Assembly: GCA_943369295.1 (NCBI GenBank)
Contig: CALRMU020000002.1
Coordinates: 1-64,000, forward strand
Length of the DNA: 64,000 nt
Reading direction: 5' to 3'
DNA from: JAKRSE01 sp943369295
Lineage (GTDB): Bacteria; Armatimonadota; Fimbriimonadia; Fimbriimonadales; Fimbriimonadaceae
In this document: one piece after another, positions 1 to 7,345 of the stretch
How positions within the stretch are numbered: position 1 is the first letter of the stretch
Layout of the letters: the number at the start of each line of letters is the position of its first letter
The notes under the pieces: model-generated
What the model was told of the DNA's origin: nothing
Database searches by the model: none
Seen by the model: the letters and a program-made list of their open reading frames with translations, nothing else
Program-made: the position numbers and the translations under genes

Positions 1-77
1 TGGTCTTTGGCAAAGAAGCACAGATCCAGGGTGTCTTTAGAAACATCGACCCCGACGTTCAGGTGTAGACTTGACAT
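1..77 (-). CDS. IS110-family transposase, N-terminal part, runs off the window
   Basis: The minus strand from the ATG at 75-77 reads MSSLHLNVGVDVSKDTLDLC and continues past the window start. The GVDVSKDTLD block with its acidic residue at position 11 is the hallmark start of the RuvC-like DEDD nuclease domain of IS110-family recombinases, which move the element using a bridge RNA instead of recognising ends by protein alone. Only about 25 codons are visible, so the C-terminal serine-containing domain and the far end of the element cannot be checked. The long noncoding leader lies upstream of the gene, as in the IS110 group rather than the IS1111 group. The family assignment rests on a short but very characteristic motif. 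Confidence 0.82.
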   Translation of the reverse strand, partial: MSSLHLNVGVDVSKDTLDLCFFAKD

Positions 78-255
78 GTTGAATATCCACTGGGGCCTTC
101 CAGCTCCAGCTTCAACTTGTTAAACGGGACGCCCTGGTAGTGGCCGGGGCTCCCTTGATACCGTTCTAGCCTTGGAGCTGAAGAGAGCCTGCACGCTATC
201 TCGATTGCGAGTCTTTCACTCTGGTGCCCCGAAGCGTCAAACCAGGCTCTTCCCC
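78..255 (-). ncRNA. candidate IS110 bridge RNA in the element's left end
   Basis: The leader of the transposase on the minus strand folds into two stem-loops. Target loop: outer stem 243-250 with 184-191 (AGAGCCTG/CAGGCTCT), inner stem 234-237 with 193-196, and apical hairpin 218-221 with 209-212. Its internal loop carries TCGGGGCACC (232 to 223) on the 5' side and CGAGATAG (203 to 196) on the 3' side. The first equals the 10 bases just outside the element (283 to 274). The second is the reverse complement of CTATCTCG, which follows the same 10-mer after a CA in the uninterrupted repeat copy at 677-696. Donor loop: stem 173-180 with 101-108 around a GC-rich hairpin. This is the known two-guide layout of IS110 bridge RNAs. 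The transcript ends are not determined. Confidence 0.7.
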
Positions 256-273
256 AACAATGTTAATCTTACA

Positions 274-686
274 GGTGCCCCGATCCCATCCGTGAGGGAC
301 GAGCGGTGGGTCGGGAATGGACGAGTTTGACGTGTGCTTTCCTGGCTCAGCGAAGCTGAACCAGGCCACGAGCTGCTTCGGACTAGAGAGGTTTTCCGTT
401 CACGACCTAGTCCTCGCAGGCTCGGACAAAAGCGTGCCACCCGAGCTTAGAAGCTCCATGCAGGGCCTTCTCGTTCGTGGGTTTCACCCACGCCACCCAC
501 ACCTGAGCTTCTTTTCACAAACTCAAAATCAATTCTGAAGTCTGGGTGGCAGGGGCAGCGCCCCTAAACATATCCATCAGGAATAAGTCAAAACAGCTTC
601 AATTCCCTCATTGGGGTGGCCGTGGATGGCCCGAAGGGCAGCCGCGGGTCAAGGTGAATTGATGCTGCTCTTCTGACGAGATAGTG
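274..686. repeat. 413-bp tandem repeat, copy A (left end cut by the IS110 element)
   Basis: This copy starts at GGTGCCCCGA (274) and repeats with a period of about 413-414 bases in copy B (687 onward). Shared landmarks include the hairpin-like CGTGGGTTTCACCCACG (476 and 890), GGGGCAGCGCCCC (552 and 966) and CGTGGATGGC (621 and 1034). The stretch that should precede it (CGAGATAGTG in copy B) is replaced by IS DNA. No convincing gene is present: open frames across it exist in both copies only because the repeats are alike, and they lack ribosome binding sites. Confidence 0.8.
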
Positions 687-1072
687 GGTGCCCCGATCCC
701 ATCCGTGAGGGACGAGCGGTGGGTCGGGAATGGACGAGTTTGACGTGGGCTTTCCTGGCTCAGCGAAGCTGAACCAGGCCACGAGCTGCTTCGGACTAGA
801 GAGGTTTTCCGTTCACGACCTAGTCCTCGCAGGCTCGGACAAGGATCGTGGCACCCGGGCAAAGTGGTGTTTTGTAGTGCTGCTTGGTTCGTGGGTTTCA
901 CCCACGCCACCCACACCTGAGCTTCTTTTCACAAACTCAAGATCAATTCTCAAGTCTGGGTGGCAGGGGCAGCGCCCCTGAACAGATTCATCAGGAATGA
1001 GTAAAAACAGCTTCAACCTCTACAAGGGGCGGTCGTGGATGGCCCGAAGGGCAGCCGCGGGTCAAGGTGAAG
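677..1072. repeat. 413-bp tandem repeat, copy B (uninterrupted IS110 target)
   Basis: This is a full copy, beginning CGAGATAG-TG-GGTGCCCCGA at 677-696. The outer arms GGGTGCC (686-692) and GGCACCC (850-856) are complementary, so the left half can fold as one large hairpin containing smaller ones. It ends at the shared GGTCAAGGTGAA just beside the stop codon of the next gene. Modules from this repeat recur at 9252, 18222, 40139 and 47911. Confidence 0.75.
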
Positions 1073-1073
1073 A

Positions 1074-1550
1074 TCAAGACTCACCCCCGATTTCTCGATG
1101 AGTCCAAACGACTTTGCCCACTTCATCGAGGGCGACGAGCAGCCGCTCATCAGGGCAAGTCGGGATGAGGTGGTCAACAAAAGGGCCGCAGCTGTGCAGA
1201 AAGATGACTATCTTCTTCACCCCGCTGGCGTTCTTTTGGGCGAGCTTGCTCTCACTCTGAATAAGGTCCGGATCATCCTGAAGGTGATCTGGAGTGCGTG
1301 CCCAACCAGAAATCTCAGAGAAGGAACGACCAGGAACCGCTTCCTTCAACAGCCGATTTTGAAAGCTATTCCAAGCGTTTATCTTGCCGACTTGGCGGCT
1401 GTGGGCCACGACTAGAGGAAAGAAGAACCACGCGAAGAGAGCGACAAAGAAGATCACAAAAGCGGCAGTGATCCTGGCCGCGATCTTCTCTCGGGGCCCC
1501 AGCTCCGGAGATTCTTTCCATCTTTCATACAGGCGATGTATCACTCTCAT
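1074..1550 (-). CDS. hypothetical single-span membrane protein
   Basis: The product is 158 residues with a basic N-terminus and one hydrophobic segment at about residues 27-50 (ITAAFVIFFVALFAWFFFPL), followed by a soluble domain of about 100 residues. Two cysteines lie in the C-terminal part (HSCGPF and PTCPDE) and could pair if the domain is outside the membrane. I do not recognise the family. It diverges from the thioredoxin-like gene at 1660 with about 110 bases between them, and its 3' end abuts the 413-bp repeat. Codon use resembles its neighbours, so it is probably real. Confidence 0.65.
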   Translation of the reverse strand: MRVIHRLYERWKESPELGPREKIAARITAAFVIFFVALFAWFFFPLVVAHSRQVGKINAWNSFQNRLLKEAVPGRSFSEISGWARTPDHLQDDPDLIQSESKLAQKNASGVKKIVIFLHSCGPFVDHLIPTCPDERLLVALDEVGKVVWTHREIGGES

Positions 1551-1659
1551 ACTTCTCTTTAACTGGTAACTTTATTCTATGGCCGGGCAGTTCCCACAGG
1601 GGATAAACTCCAGTCGCCTCCTAGCGACCCGAGTGGCCAGCAAGTAGACTGGAAGCAAC

Positions 1660-2337
1660 ATGAAGGGCAGGCTGCTCTGGATTACAATTCCTGCCTCCCT
1701 CCTCATTATTGGGGCGGGATGGCTGATTTCCACGCCCGCAGGATTCGTGCGGCCCGATTCGGCCAACATCGTGGATGTCCCCCGTCACCCTGTGACCGAG
1801 GAGATGTGGGATAAGGCGATGGCCAGGGGCGGGGTTGACGCCCAGGAAATCCGCCTCAGAACCTCCGACGGAGAACCTTTCAGCCTCTTCGAACAGCTCA
1901 AAAAGGGCCCGGTTGTGCTGGTAGCGACCAAAGATGGCTGCCCTTGCAGCATTGAATCTCAGCCCTTTTTTAACCAGATTCAAGAGCTTTACAAGGGAGA
2001 AGTCACTTTTGTCGGACTGATTGATGCCGATCTTCCGATTGCTCAGCTTTACAAAAGCGGCCACCAGGTGCCCTATCCCATTGTCAGTTCGACGGTCAAG
2101 GATCCATTTCTTGCCTATCGCTTTAAGCAGTCGGTGAACCTGGCCCTGATTGGCAAAGACAAGAAGATCAAAAGGGTCTGGCCTGGCTATTCGGCTTCAA
2201 TGCTCTTGACCCTCAACCAAGCCATCGCGGATGAGCTTAAGGTTACGGCCAAGGCGATGACCTTGGAGAACGCCCCGACCAACATGACCACGGGCTGCTA
2301 CTTTTTTGAAGACGACCCCGAAATGAAGGCTCTTTAG
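1660..2337 (+). CDS. membrane-anchored thioredoxin-fold protein
   Basis: The product is 225 residues with an N-terminal hydrophobic segment (about 5-25) that is a signal anchor or signal peptide. Residues 55-200 look like an AhpC/TSA-Redoxin thioredoxin fold: a strand, VVLVATKDGCPC at 85-96 with the C94-P-C96 pair at the expected active-site place, then IPIVSS-type and LIGKDKKI segments typical of the later strands. It probably acts on the periplasmic side in thiol redox chemistry or as a peroxidase. The CPC spacing is unusual compared with CxxC. Eighteen bases separate it from the next gene, so the two may be co-transcribed. The C-terminal 30 residues carry one more cysteine (TTGCYFF). Confidence 0.75.
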   Translation: MKGRLLWITIPASLLIIGAGWLISTPAGFVRPDSANIVDVPRHPVTEEMWDKAMARGGVDAQEIRLRTSDGEPFSLFEQLKKGPVVLVATKDGCPCSIESQPFFNQIQELYKGEVTFVGLIDADLPIAQLYKSGHQVPYPIVSSTVKDPFLAYRFKQSVNLALIGKDKKIKRVWPGYSASMLLTLNQAIADELKVTAKAMTLENAPTNMTTGCYFFEDDPEMKAL

Positions 2338-2355
2338 CCTCCCAGGAGAAAACCC

Positions 2356-2910
2356 ATGATCCTCGATCCTTCTGAATCTCTGCTGCTTGTGGTGGATATG
2401 CAGCCCACCTTTATGGCGCCTATTCACAGAATTCAATCGGTTCAGGATAGAGTTCTGTTTTTGGTCAAGGCAGCCCAGCTTTTGGGAGTTCCTGTGCTGC
2501 ACACAGAGCAGTATCCCGAGCGAATGGGGGGCACCGAAGAGACGATTCAGGCCGCTATCGGTCAGCCAGGAATCGGCAAGATGGCCTTCTCCTGCATGGG
2601 AGAGCCCAAGCTGGTTGAAGCCTTTGAAAAGCTGGGCAAGACTCAGGTCATTCTCTGCGGGATTGAAACTCACATCTGTGTAAACCAGACTGCCCACGAT
2701 TTAATGGAAGAGGATGTTGAGGTGGTCTTGGCTTCCGATGCGATCTCGGCCCGGAGCGCCATGATGCACCAGATCGGAATGTCCAGGCTCAAAGAGCTGG
2801 GCTGCACCTCGGCTCATTCCGAATCGATTCTTTACGAATGGCTCGAAACGGCCAGTCATCCCAGCTTCAAGCAGGCTCTCAGCTTGGTTAAAGAACACCC
2901 AGCCGAGTAA
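2356..2910 (+). CDS. isochorismatase-family cysteine hydrolase
   Basis: The product is 184 residues, the normal length for this alpha/beta family. The expected catalytic triad is visible: D14 in LLVVDMQ, K75 in GIGKMAFSC, and nucleophile C108 in GIETHICVN. The family hydrolyses amide or vinyl-ether bonds in small molecules (nicotinamide, ureidoacrylate, isochorismate). The subgroup resembles the human ISOC1/2-like hydrolases (HTEQYPERMGGT), whose substrate is unknown. It lies 18 bases after the thioredoxin-like gene and 15 bases before rarA, so all three may form one transcript. It is likely cytoplasmic. Substrate cannot be inferred from context. Confidence 0.88.
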   Translation: MILDPSESLLLVVDMQPTFMAPIHRIQSVQDRVLFLVKAAQLLGVPVLHTEQYPERMGGTEETIQAAIGQPGIGKMAFSCMGEPKLVEAFEKLGKTQVILCGIETHICVNQTAHDLMEEDVEVVLASDAISARSAMMHQIGMSRLKELGCTSAHSESILYEWLETASHPSFKQALSLVKEHPAE

Positions 2911-2925
2911 GGTTTTGGATCAACG

Positions 2926-4137
2926 ATGAGCGATGCCCCCTTGGCAGATAGGCTGAGGCCAAAAACCTTGGCCGAAGTTGTTGGGCAAAGCCATTTGGTG
3001 GGTCCGGGCAAAGCTCTGACCCTGATGGTCGAAAAGAACAAGCTGCCCTCGTTGATTCTGTGGGGTCCACCCGGGGTTGGAAAAACCACCTTGGCCCGCT
3101 TAATAGCAAAAGAATCTGGCCGTGCCTTTTTTGAGCTCAGTGCTGTTTCGGCCGGCAAAGATGACATGCGCCGCGTCATCGAAGCGGCGAAGCCGAGCAA
3201 GATCGACCTCTTTAACGCTCCCCGAGAAGACGACAAGCCGCCGATTCTCTTTCTGGATGAGATTCACCGGTTTAACAAGGCGCAGCAGGATTTTCTGCTT
3301 CCTCATGTTGAGGCGGGAGTCATTACCCTCATTGGAGCCACCACCGAAAACCCAAGTTTTGAGGTTGTTCCTGCCCTGCTCAGCCGGGCTCGCGTACTGA
3401 CACTTAAGGCATTAACTCACCAAGAAATGGTGATGATTCTTGGCCGTGGCGCAGAGCTATTAGGAGTCGCTGCCGACGAAGAGGCGCTGGATTTTCTGGC
3501 CAAATTCAGCGATGGCGATGCCCGCATGGGGCTGAACTCTTTAGAAGAGGCGGCGAGTCTGCTTGCTTCTCCCCTCACTCTGCAGGGGATTCAAGATGCC
3601 TTCTCCAGCCGAGCTCTCAGGTTTGATAAAGGGGGCGAGGAGCACTACAACACAATCAGCGCCTTTATCAAAAGCATGAGGGCCAGCGATCCTGATGCAG
3701 CTCTTTACTATCTTGGCCGGATGCTGGAAGGGGGTCAAGACCCCAAATTCATCGCCCGGCGCATGGTGGTTTTTGCGAGTGAAGATGTTGGCTTGGCTTC
3801 TCCGACGGCCCTGCGCGTGGCATTGGATGTCTTTCGTGCCTGCGAAATCATCGGACTGCCCGAATGTGCCATCAACCTCTCTCATGGGGTCTGTCTTCTT
3901 GCTCTTAGCCCAAAAAGCCGGGCGAGCTACGATGCTCTTGGGGCTGCCATGGAAGATGCTAAGAAGGGATCTTTCGGGGTTCCTATGAAGCTTCGCAATG
4001 CTCCGACCAAGCTGATGAAAGAGATGGGCTACGGGAAGAACGAATCTGGCAGCGATCATCTCTTCCCAGAAGAGATTGGGGGCAAGAGGTATCTGGATTG
4101 GGTGCCTCCGGTGAGGCGAGCGAAGCCTGAGAGCTAG
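2926..4137 (+). CDS. rarA: replication-associated recombination protein A (AAA+ ATPase)
   Basis: The 403-residue product matches the RarA/MgsA/WRNIP1 family in length and motifs: PLADRLRPKTLAEVVGQ at the N-terminus, Walker A GPPGVGKTT (47-55), Walker B ILFLDE (107-112), sensor-1 GATTENPSF, then the C-terminal MgsA tetramerisation region with RRMVVFASEDVG. It acts at stalled replication forks and gaps, interacting with single-strand binding protein. Its stop codon overlaps the stop of the convergent sigma-GGDEF gene by four bases, leaving no room for a separate terminator. The ATG at 2926 is preceded only by a weak purine stretch, but no better start is nearby. Confidence 0.95.
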   Translation: MSDAPLADRLRPKTLAEVVGQSHLVGPGKALTLMVEKNKLPSLILWGPPGVGKTTLARLIAKESGRAFFELSAVSAGKDDMRRVIEAAKPSKIDLFNAPREDDKPPILFLDEIHRFNKAQQDFLLPHVEAGVITLIGATTENPSFEVVPALLSRARVLTLKALTHQEMVMILGRGAELLGVAADEEALDFLAKFSDGDARMGLNSLEEAASLLASPLTLQGIQDAFSSRALRFDKGGEEHYNTISAFIKSMRASDPDAALYYLGRMLEGGQDPKFIARRMVVFASEDVGLASPTALRVALDVFRACEIIGLPECAINLSHGVCLLALSPKSRASYDALGAAMEDAKKGSFGVPMKLRNAPTKLMKEMGYGKNESGSDHLFPEEIGGKRYLDWVPPVRRAKPES

Positions 4138-5411
4138 GCAGCCTTGCTCTTCTCATCCAGAGGAGCCGGATTCTCTGCCCGATCACGAGCCTTGGCGATA
4201 AGATCCTTGACCGAGGTCACTTCATCTGGTGCGGTGGAATAGCCCACCTGAAGCTGCATGGCCGAATTTCGTCCGATCCTCATCTCCAGCCAAGGACGAA
4301 CCCTATTTTCAAGTCGTTCTTTGGCTCGGGCAGCGGTCATGCCGGTAGCGGGGAGAATGACTCCGAAGCCATTGGTGCCAAGTCTGCAGACAATATCCAG
4401 GGCACGGACGCCAGTTTTAAGCAGGTCGCCCATATCAGCCAGCAGCTCGACTGCGGCCTGGGCGCCATAGAACTGCTTGTAGGTGTTCATGCCCTTAAGC
4501 TCAAGAACGACCAGCGATACAACGCCATCTGTTCCCGAAACTCGGTGAACTTCTTCACCTAATCGGCTGCGAAGATAGGCTTCGCTGTAAAGACCTGTTG
4601 TTGAATCCAGAACCTGCTCGTCATTGACGGCTTCTGCCTGCATTTCCTGCGCTTCCTGCGTGCTGAGAATCGCACGGAGCTTGCTGTGGCACTGCCTGAG
4701 GATGTGTGAAACGTAGTTGCAGCTGATGCCCAGCTTGTTGGCAATCTCGGTTTGGTTTAAAGATTCAAAGTGGAAGAGGACCAGAACTTCCTGCTCTAGT
4801 TCGCGGAGCTGAGAGATAGCGTGCTGAAGCACCATTTTCTCTTCCATGCTCACAGAATCGTTGTTGATGATGCTGCCGTCGATGCGGTCGAGATCGCTCT
4901 CAGAATCCTCATCGTCGCCAGGCGTGGCATCCAGACTTGCGACCTTCATGAGATCCAGGGTCGCCATGGCATCCCGAATAGCATCTTCGCCGACCCCTGT
5001 TGCCAGGGCGATCTCTTCGTAGGTGGGGACTCTGCCCAGTTCGCCTTGGAGTCTGGCTGCGGCTCTTTGAGCTTTGTGCCTTAGTTCCTGCAGCCAGGCC
5101 GGGTGCCGAATGGTGCCTGTCTTGTCGCGCAGATAGTGCTTTATCTCGCCCAGAACCAGATGGGTGGCGTAGGTGTTGAACCTGACTCCCGCATCGGGAT
5201 CGAACTTGTTCAGGGCATTAAGCAGGCCAATGTAGCCCACCTGAACGAGGTCGTCAAGAGGTTCGATTCCGGCGAACTTTCTGGCCAGACGCTCGACCAT
5301 GCCCGAGTACTGAAGGGTGATGAGATCCTTCAGGGCCGGGTCAGGGTGCCTCATGTACTCAGCGACAAGAGCCTCTGGATCTTGTCGATGAGTCTGGGCG
5401 GAGTCGAGCAT
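4134..5411 (-). CDS. group-3 sigma-70 factor fused to a degenerate GGDEF domain
   Basis: The 425-residue product carries a complete SigB/F/G-like sigma factor: region 2 (30-105, DDLVQVGYIGLLNALNKFD), region 3 (110-175) and region 4 helix-turn-helix (200-250, LNQTEIANKLGISCNYVSHI). A GGDEF domain follows at about 268-415 (DSTTGLYSEAYLRSRL to KARDRAE). The cyclase site is destroyed: GGDEF is G345-T-N-G-F349, and the metal and guanine residues are replaced (E304, K306, K312-Q313). The inhibitory I-site R336-A-L-D339 is kept exactly five residues before the motif, which suggests binding of c-di-GMP without making it. It lies 29 bases downstream of pilC on the same strand. Inference: a sigma factor switched directly by c-di-GMP, perhaps for pili or surface life. 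Confidence 0.92.
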   Translation of the reverse strand: MLDSAQTHRQDPEALVAEYMRHPDPALKDLITLQYSGMVERLARKFAGIEPLDDLVQVGYIGLLNALNKFDPDAGVRFNTYATHLVLGEIKHYLRDKTGTIRHPAWLQELRHKAQRAAARLQGELGRVPTYEEIALATGVGEDAIRDAMATLDLMKVASLDATPGDDEDSESDLDRIDGSIINNDSVSMEEKMVLQHAISQLRELEQEVLVLFHFESLNQTEIANKLGISCNYVSHILRQCHSKLRAILSTQEAQEMQAEAVNDEQVLDSTTGLYSEAYLRSRLGEEVHRVSGTDGVVSLVVLELKGMNTYKQFYGAQAAVELLADMGDLLKTGVRALDIVCRLGTNGFGVILPATGMTAARAKERLENRVRPWLEMRIGRNSAMQLQVGYSTAPDEVTSVKDLIAKARDRAENPAPLDEKSKAA

Positions 5412-5440
5412 TTACTTAACCTCTAGATGAACTTGCTTTG

Positions 5441-6643
5441 TTACTTAACGCTGTTGACAATGGTGAAGATTGGGGTCATGACGCTGACTGCGATGAATCC
5501 GACAACCACACCAAGGAAGATGATGAGAAGGGGCTCGATCATTGATGTGAGGCCCTTGACGGTGGACTCAACTTCGGCGTCATAGAAGTCGCCGACCTTG
5601 ATCATCATTTCAGAGAGTCGTCCTGATTCTTCGCCAACATCGATCATGTGGGTGACCATGGTCGGGAAGAGTCCGCTGGCGGCCAGAGGCACGCTGAGCT
5701 TGTTTCCTTCTCTAATCGAAAGTCGGGTCGTATCAATCGCGCTGGCCAAGACGGCGTTGCCAAGGGTTTCTCCCACGATTTCGAGGCTGCGCATGATGGG
5801 CACGCCTGAGTTGATGAGGGTGCCGAAGGTGCGGCAGAAGCGAGCGACGCTCATCTTCAATGTCAGTTCGCCAACGATAGGGAACTTGAGCTTGAAGAAG
5901 TCGAGCTGGTAGCGGCCACGAGGCGTGTTGCCCCACATTTTGATGCCGAACAGGAAGGCGACTAGACCGAGGATGATAAGCCACCAAGAAGAGGCCATAA
6001 AGTCTCCGATGCCGAAGAGAATCGCCGTCATCGTCGGCATTTCTGCGTTCATGCCGTTGAAGATCTCTTTGAACTTGGGCAGAACAAAAGCGAAGAGGAC
6101 GAAGAGCATGACCTGGGAGAAGCAGAGGACGAGGACGGGATACATCATCGCCGATTTGATCTTGCCTCTCACTTCATTTTCATACTCAAGGAACCCGGCC
6201 AGTCGGTCGAGGATGATATCCAAGATGCCGCCGAGTTCGGCCGCGCGGATCATGTTGACGTAAAGCTTGTTGAAGGCAGCGGGGTGCTTGGCCAGGGCTT
6301 CGTTAAGGGCCAAACCTGCCTTGACGTCCTGAGAAATAGCTTCGAGAGCCGGCTTAAGGACGGGATCCTTGGTCTGGCTCATCAAGATTTCCAGACAGCG
6401 AAGGATGGGAATGCCAGCATCGATCATGGTGGCGAACTGGCGGGAGAAGATAACCAGCGCCTTCGGCTTCATCTTCACCTTGCCGATGGTGATGGGGCCA
6501 GACTTGCGGGCGGCTTTGATCTCGACGACCTGCATCGAGTTCTCCCTAAGCCGGTTCATAACCAGGGCTTCGTTATCCGCCTCCATCGTGGCCTTCACGG
6601 TTTTTCCGCTGGCGTCGATGGCGGTGTATGCAAAGTGTGGCAT
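5441..6643 (-). CDS. pilC: type IV pilus / type II secretion inner-membrane platform protein
   Basis: The 400-residue product is the usual length for PilC/GspF. It opens MPHFAYTAIDASGK, the standard start of the family, and has two tandem T2SSF domains (about 68-190 and 270-395). Hydrophobic segments lie near 168-190, 218-235 and 370-395. Typical family strings are FSRQFATMIDAGIPIL, FCRTFGTLINSGVPIM and VGEESGRLSEMM. The protein anchors the assembly ATPase and helps build pilin fibres. A purine-rich GGAAG precedes the ATG at 6641-6643. No other pilus genes are in the window. The sigma-GGDEF gene follows after 29 bases, so the two are probably co-transcribed. Confidence 0.95.
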   Translation of the reverse strand: MPHFAYTAIDASGKTVKATMEADNEALVMNRLRENSMQVVEIKAARKSGPITIGKVKMKPKALVIFSRQFATMIDAGIPILRCLEILMSQTKDPVLKPALEAISQDVKAGLALNEALAKHPAAFNKLYVNMIRAAELGGILDIILDRLAGFLEYENEVRGKIKSAMMYPVLVLCFSQVMLFVLFAFVLPKFKEIFNGMNAEMPTMTAILFGIGDFMASSWWLIILGLVAFLFGIKMWGNTPRGRYQLDFFKLKFPIVGELTLKMSVARFCRTFGTLINSGVPIMRSLEIVGETLGNAVLASAIDTTRLSIREGNKLSVPLAASGLFPTMVTHMIDVGEESGRLSEMMIKVGDFYDAEVESTVKGLTSMIEPLLIIFLGVVVGFIAVSVMTPIFTIVNSVK

Positions 6644-6740
6644 GGTGTCTTCCGCTGCTTCTTTTCTCTATCGAGAGTAAGCCTCACGATTGATTGTCGG
6701 AAGACCTCTGCCCCGCTCTACACCCCTTCTTAGGAAAATC

Positions 6741-6785
6741 ACCTGAGAGTCACAAACCTAGCAGGTCTACTGGTGACTCTCAGGT
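6741..6785 (-). terminator. 13-bp perfect hairpin between the SEC-C fragment and pilC
   Basis: ACCTGAGAGTCAC (6741-6753) pairs perfectly with GTGACTCTCAGGT (6773-6785), and a nested ACCT/AGGT pair lies in the loop. On the minus strand the stem is followed by GATTTTCC, a weak T-run, so it could end minus-strand transcription before the pilC promoter. Alternatively, as it sits about 100 bases upstream of the pilC start, it could be an operator. The rest of the 306-base gap shows nothing further I can support. Confidence 0.5.
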
Positions 6786-6949
6786 TCAAATCGGGCATCA
6801 CACCTGCAAAATTCGGCAGCTTTTTGACCTTGTTTCACAGACTTCCTTCATCGCATTAGACTTCAATGATGAAAGAATAAAATTCTCATCATTCTTCTCG
6901 TTATTCACGGAAGTAATCGCTTCTTTGTGAACCATCAAAACGGCCAGAT

Positions 6950-7135
6950 TTAAGGCAGCAGGCACGTAAAGCGCCTCCCGCTTCCGCAGGGGCAGGGATC
7001 GTTTCTCCCCAGTTTTTCTTCAAGTGCTTTGTCGCCATGGACAACCTGAGGGCCACGCTTGACATTGGCTTCTGAAGGGTAGCCCCTTCGGCGCTTGCTT
7101 ATGACCTCAAAAGCAGAGCTGGTCGAGGTCGGCAA
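6950..7135 (-). pseudogene. SEC-C motif protein fragment with a broken zinc-binding end
   Basis: A 61-residue frame with a TTG start ends LGRNDPCPCGSGRRFTCLLP. LGRNDPCPCGSG is the unmistakable SEC-C zinc-binding motif found at the SecA C-terminus and in many small proteins. The canonical motif needs two more adjacent ligands (CC or CH) after five spacer residues. Here only one cysteine remains, one residue early, and the frame stops soon after. That suggests an indel near the 3' end. The upstream part (residues 14-40, basic) is not recognised, and no good ribosome binding site precedes the start. It may be the decayed tail of a larger gene. Confidence 0.5.
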
Positions 7136-7243
7136 ATTCTTCGCTGATTTCAGTGTGGTTTTTCACGATAGACCTCCATTTTTGGGAAGTGTCGGTTATA
7201 CCAGAGCGGGCTTTTTTGAGGAAGCGCGGCTCTGTTTGATCTC

Positions 7244-7324
7244 TCCTTATTGGCACTTAAGGGGTCTAAACACCAATAAGGAATGTCAAAATGGTCCTTT
7301 GCTGCCATCAGGTGCCAATAAGGA
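7244..7324. repeat. 12-bp inverted repeat with a third half-copy
   Basis: TCCTTATTGGCA (7244-7255) is the exact reverse complement of TGCCAATAAGGA (7313-7324). A third copy of the core, CCAATAAGGA (7273-7282), lies between them in the orientation of the second. Three copies within 81 bases suggest a protein-binding site cluster or a small mobile-element remnant. It stands in a gap of about 650 bases that otherwise holds only a doubtful small frame at 7346-7567. Confidence 0.5.
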
Positions 7325-7345
7325 AGCCCAAAACGCCTGACGCAG

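Noticed and set aside
237..1016. Several open frames of 64-105 residues on both strands
   Set aside because: They appear in both copies of the 413-bp repeat, carry no ribosome binding site, and encode low-complexity peptides dictated by the hairpin modules.
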